DNA of 64,000 nucleotides from Candidatus Caccoplasma merdavium (GCA_018715595.1 DVLI01000017.1:120618-184617), one strand, 5' to 3'. Positions 10,601 through 19,158 are shown, numbered from the stretch's first letter. Notes: generated from the sequence alone by a model not told the origin. Translations and numbers: made by a program.

Positions 10601-12076
10601 GTTGTAATTGCCGCTGAGGACAATGTTGTGGTAGGTATATCCTTTGAAATCGACGTGGTCGATATTGCCTTCGATACGACCCCACAAGCTGCCGCCGCGG
10701 GTTTGCTGGTTGAGGTTGAGTTTGATGTCGAGGCCGACATTTCCCAAAAGCGGCTCGATGGCAAAAAAACGGCCTATTTCGAAATCGGGTGTTCTCAATT
10801 CCCCGTCGAGGGTAAACACGTCGATGCGTCCTTCGGCCAAGATGTCCATGCCGACATGTCCTTGTATCTCTCCCAGTTCACAAGAGAGAGTTCCATTGGC
10901 GTTCAGTCCATCAGGACTCTTGTCTATTTCTCCCTCAAATTGCCAATGCCCCATCGGTGTGAAGCGCTGGGCGAGAGCCGGGCGTTCGGGCAGAATCTCT
11001 TGCAACAGGCGGGGCAATACGGTGGGGCTTGCCTGCAACTCTTCTATTTTCCCCGAGAAAATAGTCTTCCCGGGTCGGGCGAGATGGCTTGCCGATGCCT
11101 CGGCCGAGAGGGTCAGGTCGCCTTTCCCGTAGTTGATGCGCAAATTCCCGGTAAGGTTGTCGGGCGTACCGCGCAAATGGGTCTCTATGGCCATGGCCGT
11201 AGAGACGTTTTTCAGCCGGGGTACGAAGGCACCCAGGTCCGAAAGCGTGATGTATGAATCTTGTATCTGTATGTCGATGTTGCTGTTATGGAAAAAGTCG
11301 CGTGGCCTGTCATACGACAACAGGTCGGTCGATGTCTTTTCCATCAGTATGTCGGTATGGGGTAGTGTGATTCTGAAATTACTCAGCACGACATTCTCCC
11401 TGTTGCCGATGAGTTTGGCTCCGAATTTGCGCAGGGAGAAACCCGATTTCTCCTCGAAACTGATTTTCCGAATGTTTATGTTGATAGAGTCTCTTTCCAA
11501 CGATTTGAGGGAGACCGTTGCCAGGAAGTCGCTTACAGCGACATGGTTGGGGTCGAAAAGCCCGGCGCCGCGGGGTGCTTCGGAGTGCACGTCGTAGCGC
11601 AACGTTCCACGGCGGGCGAGAATGGTGTTGATTTGAGAATGAAGGTCGATGGCCGACGTCCCCTCTTTTTTGAATCGGTCGAGAATAAATTGCAGGTTGA
11701 GGGGGGCGTCGGGCGTCTCGCGTTGCAGCGAAACCTCAAAATCATAGAGTTGTACGGTCGTGAAGACAAGCCGCCTTTGCAACAATTCCTGCAACGCCAC
11801 GCCTGCGATAAGCCGTTGGGCATGGAGCAGCGTGTCGCCTTGGTTGTCGTACAGGCAGAGGTCGGAAAGCTCGATTTTGTTGAACGGGAATACATGGCTG
11901 GCACCAATGGTGAGTCGGGTGCCGAGCAGGCTCGATAGCTCGTCTTCGCCCCAGCGGGTTATTTTTTGCTGCACCGAGGGTATGTTCAGCAACAGGTAGG
12001 CGGCTGTTACCGAGACGATAAATATTGTCAATAGGCTGACAATAAATATTTTGATGAGCCTAAATAGATATTTCAT
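7601..12076 (-). CDS. tamB: TamB-like translocation and assembly module protein (DUF490)
   Basis: This 1491-residue protein is anchored by one N-terminal helix (about 5-28). A very long beta-rich region follows, with a conserved C-terminal DUF490/TamB domain. TamB-like proteins bridge the inner and outer membranes and are linked to outer-membrane protein insertion and phospholipid transport. The length and the AsmA-like repeating pattern suit the family. The start at 12076 is preferred because it directly precedes the membrane helix; the upstream extension crosses the tsaD promoter. The gene diverges from tsaD with 94 bp between them and is coupled through ATGA to the glycosyltransferase downstream. 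Confidence 0.85.
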   Translation of the reverse strand: MKYLFRLIKIFIVSLLTIFIVSVTAAYLLLNIPSVQQKITRWGEDELSSLLGTRLTIGASHVFPFNKIELSDLCLYDNQGDTLLHAQRLIAGVALQELLQRRLVFTTVQLYDFEVSLQRETPDAPLNLQFILDRFKKEGTSAIDLHSQINTILARRGTLRYDVHSEAPRGAGLFDPNHVAVSDFLATVSLKSLERDSININIRKISFEEKSGFSLRKFGAKLIGNRENVVLSNFRITLPHTDILMEKTSTDLLSYDRPRDFFHNSNIDIQIQDSYITLSDLGAFVPRLKNVSTAMAIETHLRGTPDNLTGNLRINYGKGDLTLSAEASASHLARPGKTIFSGKIEELQASPTVLPRLLQEILPERPALAQRFTPMGHWQFEGEIDKSPDGLNANGTLSCELGEIQGHVGMDILAEGRIDVFTLDGELRTPDFEIGRFFAIEPLLGNVGLDIKLNLNQQTRGGSLWGRIEGNIDHVDFKGYTYHNIVLSGNYNDTNYDGIVSINDPNGKLHLIGMLDLFDARPVIRVFAEGQDIKLGELNLAPQYAQSTTSFNVTSNFYGDHIDNIEGEIVIDTLSFENEGETFSTGEFTVTAENNDSIKRLHITSDLINGGIEGNYSFKQLKEQFMGLLSRYLPDLPTGKADKKGKPSDGNNNFRYGFVVENSVELSSTLKLPVTLQEPMQISGFFDGESQKLGLRVDAPDLMFNTKHLYNNEVHIDSKDSLMSLALRTQTYNKKGQFTGISFDTDIKGNNILSRINWSNNGDTTFCGEISTCARLLDSDNTVGLHIDVLPTQVIIGDSIWQILPATIDIAEGKGRIGRIEVRHKEQYLHIDGTVSKEPSDMLNLSLNDLSLDYIFEALNLKNVVFGGQATGDIVVADLLNGTPRLSTKEFSVKDFSYNHAEFGDLHLFSRWDNENRGILLKGTVSQDGYPDTRVDGYIFPTRDSLNLHFDARHISLAFLNPFTEKILKDVDGHATGKINFYGRFKALNVKGSAYVDRFGFGIDYLNTRFYISDSIRLTPDAIIIDNMTLAGEDNHLGRVNGIMRHKNFKNIEYVLNASDINDMLVYNTTEKDNDVYYGKVYGSGSVSIEGNTQYTGIDINMMTNERSKFTFVLSDNAEAEEYQFITFVDRSRNPNKNTLQEERPRPIVLPETSSHLLSLNLQIDVNPQMSMNLLMDPATGDMIHATGSGNIRLEYNTFSDMKLYGTYTVDKGNYNFSLQDLITKDFIIKTGSSISFSGAPQNAGLNIEAYYALTANLEDLDESFATEPDLNRTTIPVRAMLYLTGNLQQPEFRFDLDFPTVTQDIDRRIRSIISSDDMVNRQIIYLLALNKFYTPDYMNVGQTNNNELVSVASSALSSQLNNLLGQINENINIGTNLRSEKGDFSDVEVEVALSSQLLNNRLIINGNIGYRDNDVNNNTFIGDFDLEYLLNKSGNIRLKAYNHYNDKNYYVKSALTTQGVGIMYRKEFNKWSEWFSWLRRRKNNTEKKTP

Positions 12077-12090
12077 ACACCAATCAAGGA

Positions 12091-12098
12091 CAAATTTA
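12091..12098 (-). promoter_or_regulatory. Possible -7 box for tamB
   Basis: TAAATTTG on the minus strand fits the Bacteroidetes -7 consensus TAnnTTTG. No good TTTG lies 19-21 nt upstream, and the leader would be very short, so this is tentative. On the plus strand a TAATTTCG element (around 12142) may serve tsaD. Confidence 0.3.
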
Positions 12099-12170
12099 TG
12101 ATTTTTCGCAGAATAAATAAGTATATAATTCTTTTTTATTGTGTAATTTCGCCTCACAAAAAAATAGCGT

Positions 12171-13190
12171 ATGAGTATTACCGTTTTAGGCATAGAATCA
12201 TCGTGCGATGATACCTCGGCTGCCGTTATCCGCGACGGAGTGATGTTGTCAAACGTCATCGCCTCGCAAGCCGTGCACGAGGCATTCGGCGGAGTGGTTC
12301 CCGAGTTGGCGTCGCGTGCCCATCAGCAAAATATAATCCCCGTGGTATCCGAAGCGATTCGCCGGGCGGGAATCGACAAGTCGTCGCTCGATGCCTTGGC
12401 CTTCACGCGTGGCCCCGGTCTCATGGGGTCGTTGTTGGTAGGAACCTCCTTTGCCAAGGGGTTTGCTTCGGCCCTCGACATTCCGCTCATCGACGTCAAT
12501 CACTTGCAGGCCCATGTCATGGCCCATTTCATCGACGTCGAGGGAGAGGAAAACCGTCACCCGGCGTTCCCCTTTATCTGTCTGTTGGTCTCGGGCGGCA
12601 ATTCGCAAATCATTCGGGTCGACAGCTATAAACAGATGACCGTTTTGGGACAGACCATCGACGACGCTGCCGGCGAGGCATTCGACAAGTGTGCCAAGGT
12701 GATGGGACTCGGCTATCCCGGTGGCCCTGTGGTCGACCGCCTGGCCAAGGAGGGTGACCCGAAAGCCTTCCATTTCAGCAAGCCCCATATCCCGGGATAT
12801 GATTACAGTTTCAGTGGGCTCAAAACCTCGTTTCTCTACCTCCTGCGCGATGAGTTGAAGAATAACCCCGATTTTGTCGAGCAGCGCAAGAATGATTTGT
12901 GTGCCTCGTTGCAGACAACCATCGTGGACATTTTGATGGACAAGCTGCGTCGGGCCGTCAAGGATACCGGCATCAAGGAGGTCGCCGTTGCCGGAGGCGT
13001 TTCGGCCAATTCGGCGGTCAGAGGCGCTTTCCAGGACCATGCCGCGCGTTATGGGTGGAACGTCTATCTGCCTCGCTTCTCATTTACGACCGACAATGCC
13101 GCCATGGTGGCCATTACCGGTTACTACAAATATATCGACAAGGATTTTTGCTCCATCGACCTGCCTCCTTTCGCCCGGGTGGAGCTGTGA
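12171..13190 (+). CDS. tsaD: tRNA N6-adenosine threonylcarbamoyltransferase TsaD
   Basis: This enzyme transfers the threonylcarbamoyl group to A37 of ANN-decoding tRNAs, working with TsaB and TsaE. The 339-residue length is standard. The opening GIESSCDDTSAA, the loop FTRGPGLMGSLLVG and the metal-binding motif HLQAHVMAHF are diagnostic of the Kae1/TsaD ASKHA fold, as is the C-terminal AGGVSANSAVR. The gene leads a plus-strand pair with cinA (15 bp apart) and diverges from tamB. Its partner tsaE lies about 50 kb away in the same window. Confidence 0.97.
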   Translation: MSITVLGIESSCDDTSAAVIRDGVMLSNVIASQAVHEAFGGVVPELASRAHQQNIIPVVSEAIRRAGIDKSSLDALAFTRGPGLMGSLLVGTSFAKGFASALDIPLIDVNHLQAHVMAHFIDVEGEENRHPAFPFICLLVSGGNSQIIRVDSYKQMTVLGQTIDDAAGEAFDKCAKVMGLGYPGGPVVDRLAKEGDPKAFHFSKPHIPGYDYSFSGLKTSFLYLLRDELKNNPDFVEQRKNDLCASLQTTIVDILMDKLRRAVKDTGIKEVAVAGGVSANSAVRGAFQDHAARYGWNVYLPRFSFTTDNAAMVAITGYYKYIDKDFCSIDLPPFARVEL

Positions 13191-13205
13191 AAAACAGAAG
13201 ATGCC

Positions 13206-14447
13206 ATGCATGTAGAAGTGATTGCCATCGGCGACGAGCTGCTTATCGGTCAAGTAACCGATACCAACTCGGGGTGGATTGCTCGTCAGCTCAACCATGT
13301 GGGTTGGGAACTGACCCGGGTTACCTTGGTGCGCGACCGCGGTGACGAAATAAAACAAGCCGTGTCGGCGGCCTTTTCCCGGGTATCGGTCGTGTTGATG
13401 ACCGGCGGACTGGGCCCGACCAAAGACGATATTACCAAAAAGACCCTCTGTGAACTTTACGGCTGTGCCATGCACCGCGACGAAAAGGTGCAGGCCATGA
13501 ACGACGAACGGTTTGCACACAAGGGTTTCACGATGAATGCCTTGACTCGTGACCAGGCATGGGTGCCCGATGCTTGCACGGTGATATACAATCCTGTGGG
13601 GACGGCTCCCGTCATGTGGTTCGACCGCGACGACAAGGTGCTGGTCTCGATGCCCGGGGTTCCCTCGGAGATGCAGTATGCCGTCACTCATGGCGTGTTG
13701 TCGCGCCTGAGAGAACGGTTCTGCGACCATGCCTCGGTGCATCACGCCACCTGTTTGGTAAAAGGGTACACCGAGTCGGGTTTGGCGATTGTCCTCACCG
13801 ATTTTGAGAACGAATTGCCCGAAACGGTGCATTTGGCCTACCTCCCCAAACCCGGGGTCATACGGCTGCGCCTTACGGCGACTGGCGGTGACGATAAGGA
13901 AGTAGCCACCCTTCTCGACGCGCAATTCCAGAAACTCCTGGCCATACTGGGAAGCCATGTCTTTTGCAAGGAAGATGCCTCTTTGGCCGGTGCATTGGGG
14001 CTTATCTTGCAGGAACGGAACCTGACCATCGCCACGGCCGAGAGCTGCACCGGCGGCAACATCGCCCACGAGATAACGTTGGTTCCCGGTTCTTCGGCCT
14101 ATTACAAGGGCAGTGTCGTCTCTTATGCCAATGAGGTGAAGGAGTCGTTGCTGGGAGTCTCGCCGCGAACCATTGAGCAATATGGCGTGGTGAGCCGTCA
14201 GGTTGTCGAAGAGATGGCCCGGGGGGTACAACGTCTGTTGCATACCGATTGTGCCATAGCCACATCGGGTATTGCCGGCCCCGACGGCGCCACCCCGGGA
14301 AAGCCCGTGGGAACCTTGGCATTGGCTGTGGCCTGCGGCGACAAGGTCGTTTCGACCCGGATAACGGCCGGTACCCAGCGCGAACGCAACATCGAGCGTT
14401 TCACGCATACGGCCCTGCTGCACATGGTCGATTTGCTCCACCCCTGA
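13206..14447 (+). CDS. cinA: CinA family protein (nicotinamide-nucleotide amidase)
   Basis: A full-length CinA of 413 residues. The N-terminal MoCF-like domain (about 1-170) contains AIGDELLIGQVTDTN and MTGGLGPTKDD and matches the pyrophosphatase half. The C-terminal PncC-type domain (about 255-410) contains ATAESCTGG and SGIAGPDGATPGKPVGT, which in the family deamidates nicotinamide mononucleotide to recycle pyridine nucleotides. The gene follows tsaD by 15 bp and is likely co-transcribed. Confidence 0.93.
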   Translation: MHVEVIAIGDELLIGQVTDTNSGWIARQLNHVGWELTRVTLVRDRGDEIKQAVSAAFSRVSVVLMTGGLGPTKDDITKKTLCELYGCAMHRDEKVQAMNDERFAHKGFTMNALTRDQAWVPDACTVIYNPVGTAPVMWFDRDDKVLVSMPGVPSEMQYAVTHGVLSRLRERFCDHASVHHATCLVKGYTESGLAIVLTDFENELPETVHLAYLPKPGVIRLRLTATGGDDKEVATLLDAQFQKLLAILGSHVFCKEDASLAGALGLILQERNLTIATAESCTGGNIAHEITLVPGSSAYYKGSVVSYANEVKESLLGVSPRTIEQYGVVSRQVVEEMARGVQRLLHTDCAIATSGIAGPDGATPGKPVGTLALAVACGDKVVSTRITAGTQRERNIERFTHTALLHMVDLLHP

Positions 14448-14510
14448 CGAGGTGCGAGGGCTCGTTTCGTGGGAGAAAAACAATTTATTTGAAAGAATTT
14501 ACGAATAAAA

Positions 14511-14542
14511 TTTGGAGGGTATTTTCAAAATCGCTTACTTTG
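14511..14542 (+). promoter_or_regulatory. Promoter of the rpmB-rpmG-DUF4295 operon
   Basis: TTTG (14511-14514), a 20-nt spacer and TTACTTTG (14535-14542) fit the Bacteroidetes -33/-7 pattern with one mismatch in the -7 box. The position, about 50 nt before rpmB, is suitable. Confidence 0.6.
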
Positions 14543-14591
14543 CACTCTGTTTTGTAAACACCCCTCGGAAATAATAAAAATAGATACAGAG

Positions 14592-14831
14592 ATGTCGAAG
14601 ATTTGTCAAATTACGGGAAAAAAAGCCATGGTTGGCAACAATGTATCCCACTCGAAAAGACGTACCAAAAGAAGATTTAACGTCAACTTATTTACGAAGA
14701 AGTTCTATTGGGTAGAACAAGATTGCTGGATCAACTTGCGTATTTCAGCTGCCGGTCTCCGCACCATCAACAAAATCGGTTTGGACGCAGCCCTCAAACA
14801 GGCAGCCAGCAAAGGTTATTTGAACGCTTAA
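14592..14831 (+). CDS. rpmB: 50S ribosomal protein L28 (bL28)
   Basis: A 79-residue basic protein starting [21 protein letters not shown], the conserved bL28 opening with the GNNVSHS segment. It is the first gene of a three-gene ribosomal-protein operon with rpmG and a DUF4295 gene, and has its own upstream promoter. Confidence 0.97.
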   Translation: MSKICQITGKKAMVGNNVSHSKRRTKRRFNVNLFTKKFYWVEQDCWINLRISAAGLRTINKIGLDAALKQAASKGYLNA

Positions 14832-14849
14832 ATATAAGAGGACCTGAAC

Positions 14850-15038
14850 ATGGCAAAGAAAGCAAAAGGTAATAGAGTACAAGTAATTCTCGAATGCACC
14901 GAACAGAAAAATAGTGGTCTGCCCGGCATGTCGCGTTATATTACCACCAAAAACAGAAAAAACACCACTGAGCGTTTGGAGTTGAAAAAATACAACCCCA
15001 TTTTGAGAAGAGTAACCATTCACAAAGAAATCAAATAA
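14850..15038 (+). CDS. rpmG: 50S ribosomal protein L33 (bL33)
   Basis: A 62-residue protein with the bL33 core [21 protein letters not shown] and LELKKYNP. The paired CxxC zinc motifs are absent, so it is the zinc-free (C-minus) form. It lies 18 bp after rpmB and 10 bp before the DUF4295 gene. Confidence 0.96.
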   Translation: MAKKAKGNRVQVILECTEQKNSGLPGMSRYITTKNRKNTTERLELKKYNPILRRVTIHKEIK

Positions 15039-15048
15039 TTAAGGACCC

Positions 15049-15201
15049 ATGGCAAAGAAAACCGTCGCATCGCTTCAAAAAGGTGAGGGCCGTACCTATT
15101 CTAAGGTGATTAAAGTTGTGAAATCGCCCAAGACCGGAGCCTATGTGTTCCAAGAAGAAATGGTGCCCAATGACAAAGTAAACGAAGCTCTCGCCAAATA
15201 A
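15049..15201 (+). CDS. DUF4295 small basic protein, probably a Bacteroidetes-specific ribosomal protein
   Basis: A 50-residue Lys-rich protein beginning MAKKTVASLQKGEG and ending in KVNEALAK. It matches DUF4295, a family confined to Bacteroidetes and encoded after rpmB-rpmG. Structural work on the Flavobacterium ribosome described an extra large-subunit protein (bL38), and I believe this is the same family, though I cannot verify that here. A strong terminator follows, ending the operon. Confidence 0.85.
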   Translation: MAKKTVASLQKGEGRTYSKVIKVVKSPKTGAYVFQEEMVPNDKVNEALAK

Positions 15202-15223
15202 GAGAGACTCTCGATAGTTACAG

Positions 15224-15255
15224 AGAAAAGGCAGCGCAATCGCGCTGCCTTTTCT
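15224..15255 (+). terminator. Rho-independent terminator of the rpmB operon
   Basis: A 14-bp perfect stem (AGAAAAGGCAGCGC) with a 4-nt loop, ending in TTTTCTGTTAT, begins 22 bp after the DUF4295 stop. Confidence 0.9.
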
Positions 15256-15469
15256 GTTATCTTGTGGAAGTGAGAGGGGGGCTTCCGGCTATTTACTACC
15301 CTGTCGTGGTCGCTGATGAGGTCTGAAATCCACAATCAAGAGCCCATGATAGCTTCCCCATGGGGCTCATATAGCAAAACCGCAATCGATGTGAGAGGCG
15401 TTTATGAGTGTCTCATTCTTTGTGGAGACGCATATTGCAACCCCTCTTTCTTTGAATATCATTTGCCGG
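15256..15469. other. Intergenic stretch with no gene seen
   Basis: Together with the flanking terminators this forms a 342-bp gap between the DUF4295 gene and cdsA. I see no credible reading frame. There is one imperfect hairpin around 15335-15370 (GAGCCC with GGGCTC, one bulge). No tRNA-like fold or promoter with both boxes was found. Confidence 0.5.
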
Positions 15470-15520
15470 ATAAATAAAAAATCGGATAGGCGCGCGACGG
15501 TTGTCGGGGCATATCCGATT
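15470..15520 (-). terminator. Terminator of the cdsA transcript
   Basis: Read on the minus strand, a 9-bp stem AATCGGATA/TATCCGATT closes a 23-nt loop and is followed by TTTTTTATTTA. It starts 24 bp beyond the cdsA stop. The loop is longer than usual. Confidence 0.65.
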
Positions 15521-15543
15521 CTTATTTTCCCAACCGAAAATAA

Positions 15544-16386
15544 TCAGGCTACGAACAAATAGAGGTAGATGACTGCGGCCGGAGTGGCGAGGAGTACGCT
15601 GTCGAGCCGGTCGAGCAGTCCGCCGTGGCCGGGCAGTATTTGCCCCGAGTCTTTTACTTTCAACGTCCGTTTCAGCAACGACTCGCACAGGTCGCCCCAT
15701 GTCGAGAAGATGGCGACAACGGCACTCAGACCTATCCATTGCGACAAGCTGAGGAATGAGCATTGGGTCGACCATACCCAACCGGCTGCCAAAGTGAAAA
15801 TTACACCCCCGATAAATCCTTCCCAGGATTTCTTGGGCGAGATGCGCTCAAAGAGACGGTGTTTGCCGAGCAGGCTTCCCACGACGTAAGCCCCGGTGTC
15901 GTTGAGCCATATAAACGTGAAGAAGGCGATGACCATCAGCGCGTTGTAGGGCATCAGGAGATATTGCGGTTCGAGGGGCGGGTAGGCGATGTAGCTGAGC
16001 AGACCCAAAGGCAATGCCACATAAATCTGTCCCATCAGCGAGAGGCTCAGCGATTTTATGGGGTTCTCTTCTTTGAGGTAGAGCCGCACGATGAATGTGT
16101 AGAGCAGGTAGATGATGTAAGGGCTGAACAGGTAGATGCCCGGTATCCCGGGCTGCATGTTGGGCAGGAGAAAGAGTAAGCCAACCAAATAGGTGCCGCC
16201 CAATATGTCGGCGTATAGGGTCCAGCGGGAGACATTCCCGTTGACAAGACGGTAAAATTCGAGCAGGCAGAGGATTGTGGTGATGAGAATGAGCCCTCTG
16301 AACGATACTTGACTGAACCATGTCGCGCCTAAAATGACGGCGACAAACAAAACTCCGGTAATGGTGCGGGTAATGAGATTTTTCAT
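15544..16386 (-). CDS. cdsA: Phosphatidate cytidylyltransferase CdsA
   Basis: CdsA makes CDP-diacylglycerol from phosphatidate and CTP, the branch point of phospholipid synthesis, in the inner membrane. The protein has 280 residues and about eight membrane segments. The C-terminal signature (FSTWGDLCESLLKR, KDSGQILPGHGGLLDRLDS) is the CDS family motif with its metal-binding Asp residues. The start at 16386 (MKNLITRT) is chosen because the upstream extension overlaps ftsH and lacks family character. It follows rsfS-ftsH, but a hairpin terminator separates it from ftsH. Confidence 0.95.
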   Translation of the reverse strand: MKNLITRTITGVLFVAVILGATWFSQVSFRGLILITTILCLLEFYRLVNGNVSRWTLYADILGGTYLVGLLFLLPNMQPGIPGIYLFSPYIIYLLYTFIVRLYLKEENPIKSLSLSLMGQIYVALPLGLLSYIAYPPLEPQYLLMPYNALMVIAFFTFIWLNDTGAYVVGSLLGKHRLFERISPKKSWEGFIGGVIFTLAAGWVWSTQCSFLSLSQWIGLSAVVAIFSTWGDLCESLLKRTLKVKDSGQILPGHGGLLDRLDSVLLATPAAVIYLYLFVA

Positions 16387-16417
16387 GGTACCTTGTTTTG
16401 TGGGTTTGACGATGATA

Positions 16418-16460
16418 TAAAAACTACCGCAGCACGCCATACATGGGCGTGCTGCGGTAG
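16418..16460 (-). terminator. Terminator between ftsH and cdsA
   Basis: On the minus strand a perfect 15-bp stem (CTACCGCAGCACGCC) with a 7-nt loop is followed by TTTTTATAT. It begins 7 bp past the ftsH stop and lies ahead of cdsA on the same strand, so cdsA expression needs read-through or its own promoter. Confidence 0.85.
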
Positions 16461-16466
16461 AGGTGG

Positions 16467-18548
16467 TTACTGTGCTTTGTCTTCTTCGGGAAGAGTCGTG
16501 TCTTCGGCTTTCGTTTCGGTGTGGCTGTCTGCGGCATAGCCGTTGTCGGCTTTCGTTGCCGAAGCAGAAGATTCCTCTTCTTTCTCTTGTGCTTCCTTGT
16601 TCTTTTCTTCGATGGCTTTTTGAGCCTCTTCGTTCACTTTGAGAATCTCTTCGCTGCGCGAAGCCCACGGCCGTTTGCCGAAAATCTGCTCTACGTCCTC
16701 GGTGAAGATGACTTCGCGTTCGATGAGTACCTGCGCCAGTCGGGCGTGGCCGTCGGCATGTTCGAGCAGAATTTTCTTGGCTCGCTCGTATTGCTCGTTG
16801 ATGATGCGGCTCACCTCTTTGTCGATGATGCGGGCGGTCTCTTCGCTATATGGTTTGGTGAAGCCATATTCTTGGCCGGTGGAGTCGTAGTAGGAGAGGT
16901 TGGGCAGTTCGTTGCTCATGCCGAAGTAGGCAACGATGGCATAGGCTTGCTTGGTCACCCGTTCGAGGTCGTTGGCGGCACCGGTTGAGATGCGGCCGAT
17001 GAACAATTCTTCGGCGGCGCGACCGCCCAATGTGGCGCACATCTCGTCGAGCATGGCCTCTTTGGGGGTGATTTGCCGTTCCTCGGGCAGGTACCAGGCG
17101 GCACCGAGCGCTTTTCCGCGAGGGACGATGGTCACTTTTACCAAGGGGTTGGCATATTGCAGGAACCAGCTCAGGGAAGCATGGCCGGCCTCGTGTATGG
17201 CGATGGCGCGTTTCTCTTCGGCCGTGGTGATTTTTGTCCGTTTTTCGAGTCCGCCGATGATGCGGTCCACGGCGTCCATGAAGTCTTGTTTCTGAACCCA
17301 TTGCTTGTGCTTGCGGGCGGCGATGAGGGCGGCCTCGTTGCACACGTTGGCGATGTCGGCTCCCGAGAATCCGGGAGTTTGGCGGGCGAGCAGGTCGATG
17401 TCGACCGAGTTGTCGATTTTTACGCCGCGCAGGTGCACTTTGAATATCTCTTTCCGGTCGTTCAGGTCGGGCAGTTCGACATAGATTTGGCGGTCGAAAC
17501 GTCCGGCACGCAGCAGGGCTTTGTCGAGAATGTCGGCCCGGTTGGTGGCTGCCAGCACGATGATGCCGCTGTTGGTGCCAAAACCGTCCATCTCGGTCAG
17601 GAGTTGGTTCAGGGTGTTTTCCCGTTCGTCGTTCGAGCCCATGTTCGGATTGCGGCCGCGGGCACGTCCCACGGCATCGATTTCGTCGATGAAGATGATG
17701 CAAGGGGCTTTTTCTTTGGCTTGGCGGAAGAGGTCGCGCACCCGTGATGCGCCCACGCCGACAAACATCTCGACGAAGTCCGAACCCGACATCGAGAAGA
17801 ACGGTACGTTGGCTTCTCCGGCCACAGCCTTGGCCAGCAAGGTCTTTCCCGTTCCCGGAGGCCCTACCAGCAAGGCTCCCTTGGGAATTTTTCCTCCCAG
17901 TTCGTTGTAGCGTTTGGGGTTGCGCAGGAATTCGACGATTTCTTCGACTTCCTGTTTGGCTTCGGAGAGCCCGGCCACATCTTTGAATGAGACTTTGGTC
18001 GCTCCTTCCTTGTCGAAGAGTTGGGCTTTGGCTTTGCCTACGTTGAAGACTCCTCCGCCGCCACCGCCACCGCCGCCCGACATGCGGCGCATGATGATGA
18101 ACCAGAAGACAAACAGCAAGATGATGGGACCGAACGACCAGAACATGTCGCCGAAGTCGCTGCTCTTTTCATACCTGATTTGCGTGTTGAATCCCGTCTC
18201 TTCCTTCCATTTGCTCACCTCCTGGTTGAAGGTGGCGGCATCGGGTATGTTCACATACAGTTTGGGGGTACGACCCAGTTTCTGGGTGTCTTTTGTACCG
18301 AATACCTTTTGTGCCGTCGTGTCGGAGAGGAAGGCTTCGAGGTAGTCTTTATTGGTGTAGACGGTGATTTGCTTGATGCCTCCTTCGCGGGCGATTTGCT
18401 CAAACTCCGACCAGGTGACCTCTTTCGACGATGAGCCGTCGTTCATGTAATAGACACCTATGAGAGAGAGAGCTATGATGGCATACATCCAGTAGAGGTT
18501 AAACCGGAATGTCTTTTTATTTCCTCCTTGGGGGTTGTTGTTTCCCAT
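16467..18548 (-). CDS. ftsH: ATP-dependent zinc metalloprotease FtsH
   Basis: FtsH degrades misassembled membrane proteins and short-lived regulators. The 693-residue protein has two membrane helices (about 17-34 and 137-154) around a periplasmic domain. A nine-glycine run follows, then the AAA module (GPPGTGKT Walker [12 protein letters not shown]alker B, second region of homology ATNRADILD) and the M41 protease with HEAGH. The Glu/Lys/Ala-rich tail (about 640-693) is longer than the E. coli tail. It lies 58 bp downstream of rsfS on the same strand, an arrangement common in Bacteroidetes. Confidence 0.97.
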   Translation of the reverse strand: MGNNNPQGGNKKTFRFNLYWMYAIIALSLIGVYYMNDGSSSKEVTWSEFEQIAREGGIKQITVYTNKDYLEAFLSDTTAQKVFGTKDTQKLGRTPKLYVNIPDAATFNQEVSKWKEETGFNTQIRYEKSSDFGDMFWSFGPIILLFVFWFIIMRRMSGGGGGGGGGVFNVGKAKAQLFDKEGATKVSFKDVAGLSEAKQEVEEIVEFLRNPKRYNELGGKIPKGALLVGPPGTGKTLLAKAVAGEANVPFFSMSGSDFVEMFVGVGASRVRDLFRQAKEKAPCIIFIDEIDAVGRARGRNPNMGSNDERENTLNQLLTEMDGFGTNSGIIVLAATNRADILDKALLRAGRFDRQIYVELPDLNDRKEIFKVHLRGVKIDNSVDIDLLARQTPGFSGADIANVCNEAALIAARKHKQWVQKQDFMDAVDRIIGGLEKRTKITTAEEKRAIAIHEAGHASLSWFLQYANPLVKVTIVPRGKALGAAWYLPEERQITPKEAMLDEMCATLGGRAAEELFIGRISTGAANDLERVTKQAYAIVAYFGMSNELPNLSYYDSTGQEYGFTKPYSEETARIIDKEVSRIINEQYERAKKILLEHADGHARLAQVLIEREVIFTEDVEQIFGKRPWASRSEEILKVNEEAQKAIEEKNKEAQEKEEESSASATKADNGYAADSHTETKAEDTTLPEEDKAQ

Positions 18549-18606
18549 AAAAAAGTGTGTGTGGGGGTTGGGTTAAAATGTCGTTTTGCTTATTTCAAGA
18601 CAAAAA

Positions 18607-18966
18607 TCATTCCACGTCGGGCAGTGCTGACAATTTGGCATCGTTCCACAATCCTTCGAGGTTGTAGAAGCGGCGGGGTTCGGGCTGGAACACATGCACA
18701 TATATGTGCCCGTAATCGATGACAATCCACTGCGAGTTTTTGTAGCCGTCGTAGTTGAACGGTTTCACTCCGATTTTTTCGAGTGTCGTTTCTCTCACCG
18801 AGTCGGCGATGGCTGCCACTTGTGCGGGTGAGCCGCCTTGGCAGATGATGAAATACTGGGCCGATGCGGAGTCGATGTTCGTCAGGTCGACGGTAACGAT
18901 TTGTTTGCCTTTTTTTTCTTGGATTCCTTCGATGATGGTTTGTATCAAATTTTGGTTTTCTTCCAT
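18607..18966 (-). CDS. rsfS: Ribosomal silencing factor RsfS
   Basis: A 119-residue RsfS/Iojap protein. It binds L14 and blocks subunit joining when nutrients are low. Diagnostic segments are IVTVDLTNIDSASAQYFIICQG and, near the end, WIVIDYGHIYVHVFQPEPRRFYNLEGLW. It is the first gene of the rsfS-ftsH unit. Confidence 0.95.
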   Translation of the reverse strand: MEENQNLIQTIIEGIQEKKGKQIVTVDLTNIDSASAQYFIICQGGSPAQVAAIADSVRETTLEKIGVKPFNYDGYKNSQWIVIDYGHIYVHVFQPEPRRFYNLEGLWNDAKLSALPDVE

Positions 18967-18994
18967 GTAAATAATTATGCAAATTCTTTATTTG

Positions 18995-19002
18995 CAAAGA
19001 TA
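18995..19002 (-). promoter_or_regulatory. Possible -7 box for rsfS-ftsH
   Basis: TATCTTTG on the minus strand, about 30 nt ahead of the rsfS start, fits TAnnTTTG. A TTTG lies only 11 nt upstream, which is too close, so only the -7 box is supported. Confidence 0.45.
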
Positions 19003-19119
19003 AATCGAATTTCCAAACTGTGAATATCTTTCGCCGATTTAATCGAGATTTTTAGATATATTCTATCTCTTTGTTTATCTTTTTAAGGAAACAGCCGGTA
19101 TATCTCTGTAAAATATTGT

Positions 19120-19127
19120 TACCTTTG
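19120..19127 (+). promoter_or_regulatory. Possible -7 box for the DUF3127 gene
   Basis: TACCTTTG lies 32 nt before the start codon and matches TAnnTTTG exactly. No clear -33 TTTG is present. Confidence 0.5.
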
Positions 19128-19158
19128 CCTCACATAAATCATTTAATTCTTATTTCGT

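Noticed and set aside
15141..15335. Small minus-strand frame in the gap before cdsA
   Set aside because: It overlaps the DUF4295 gene and its terminator and has no conserved features.
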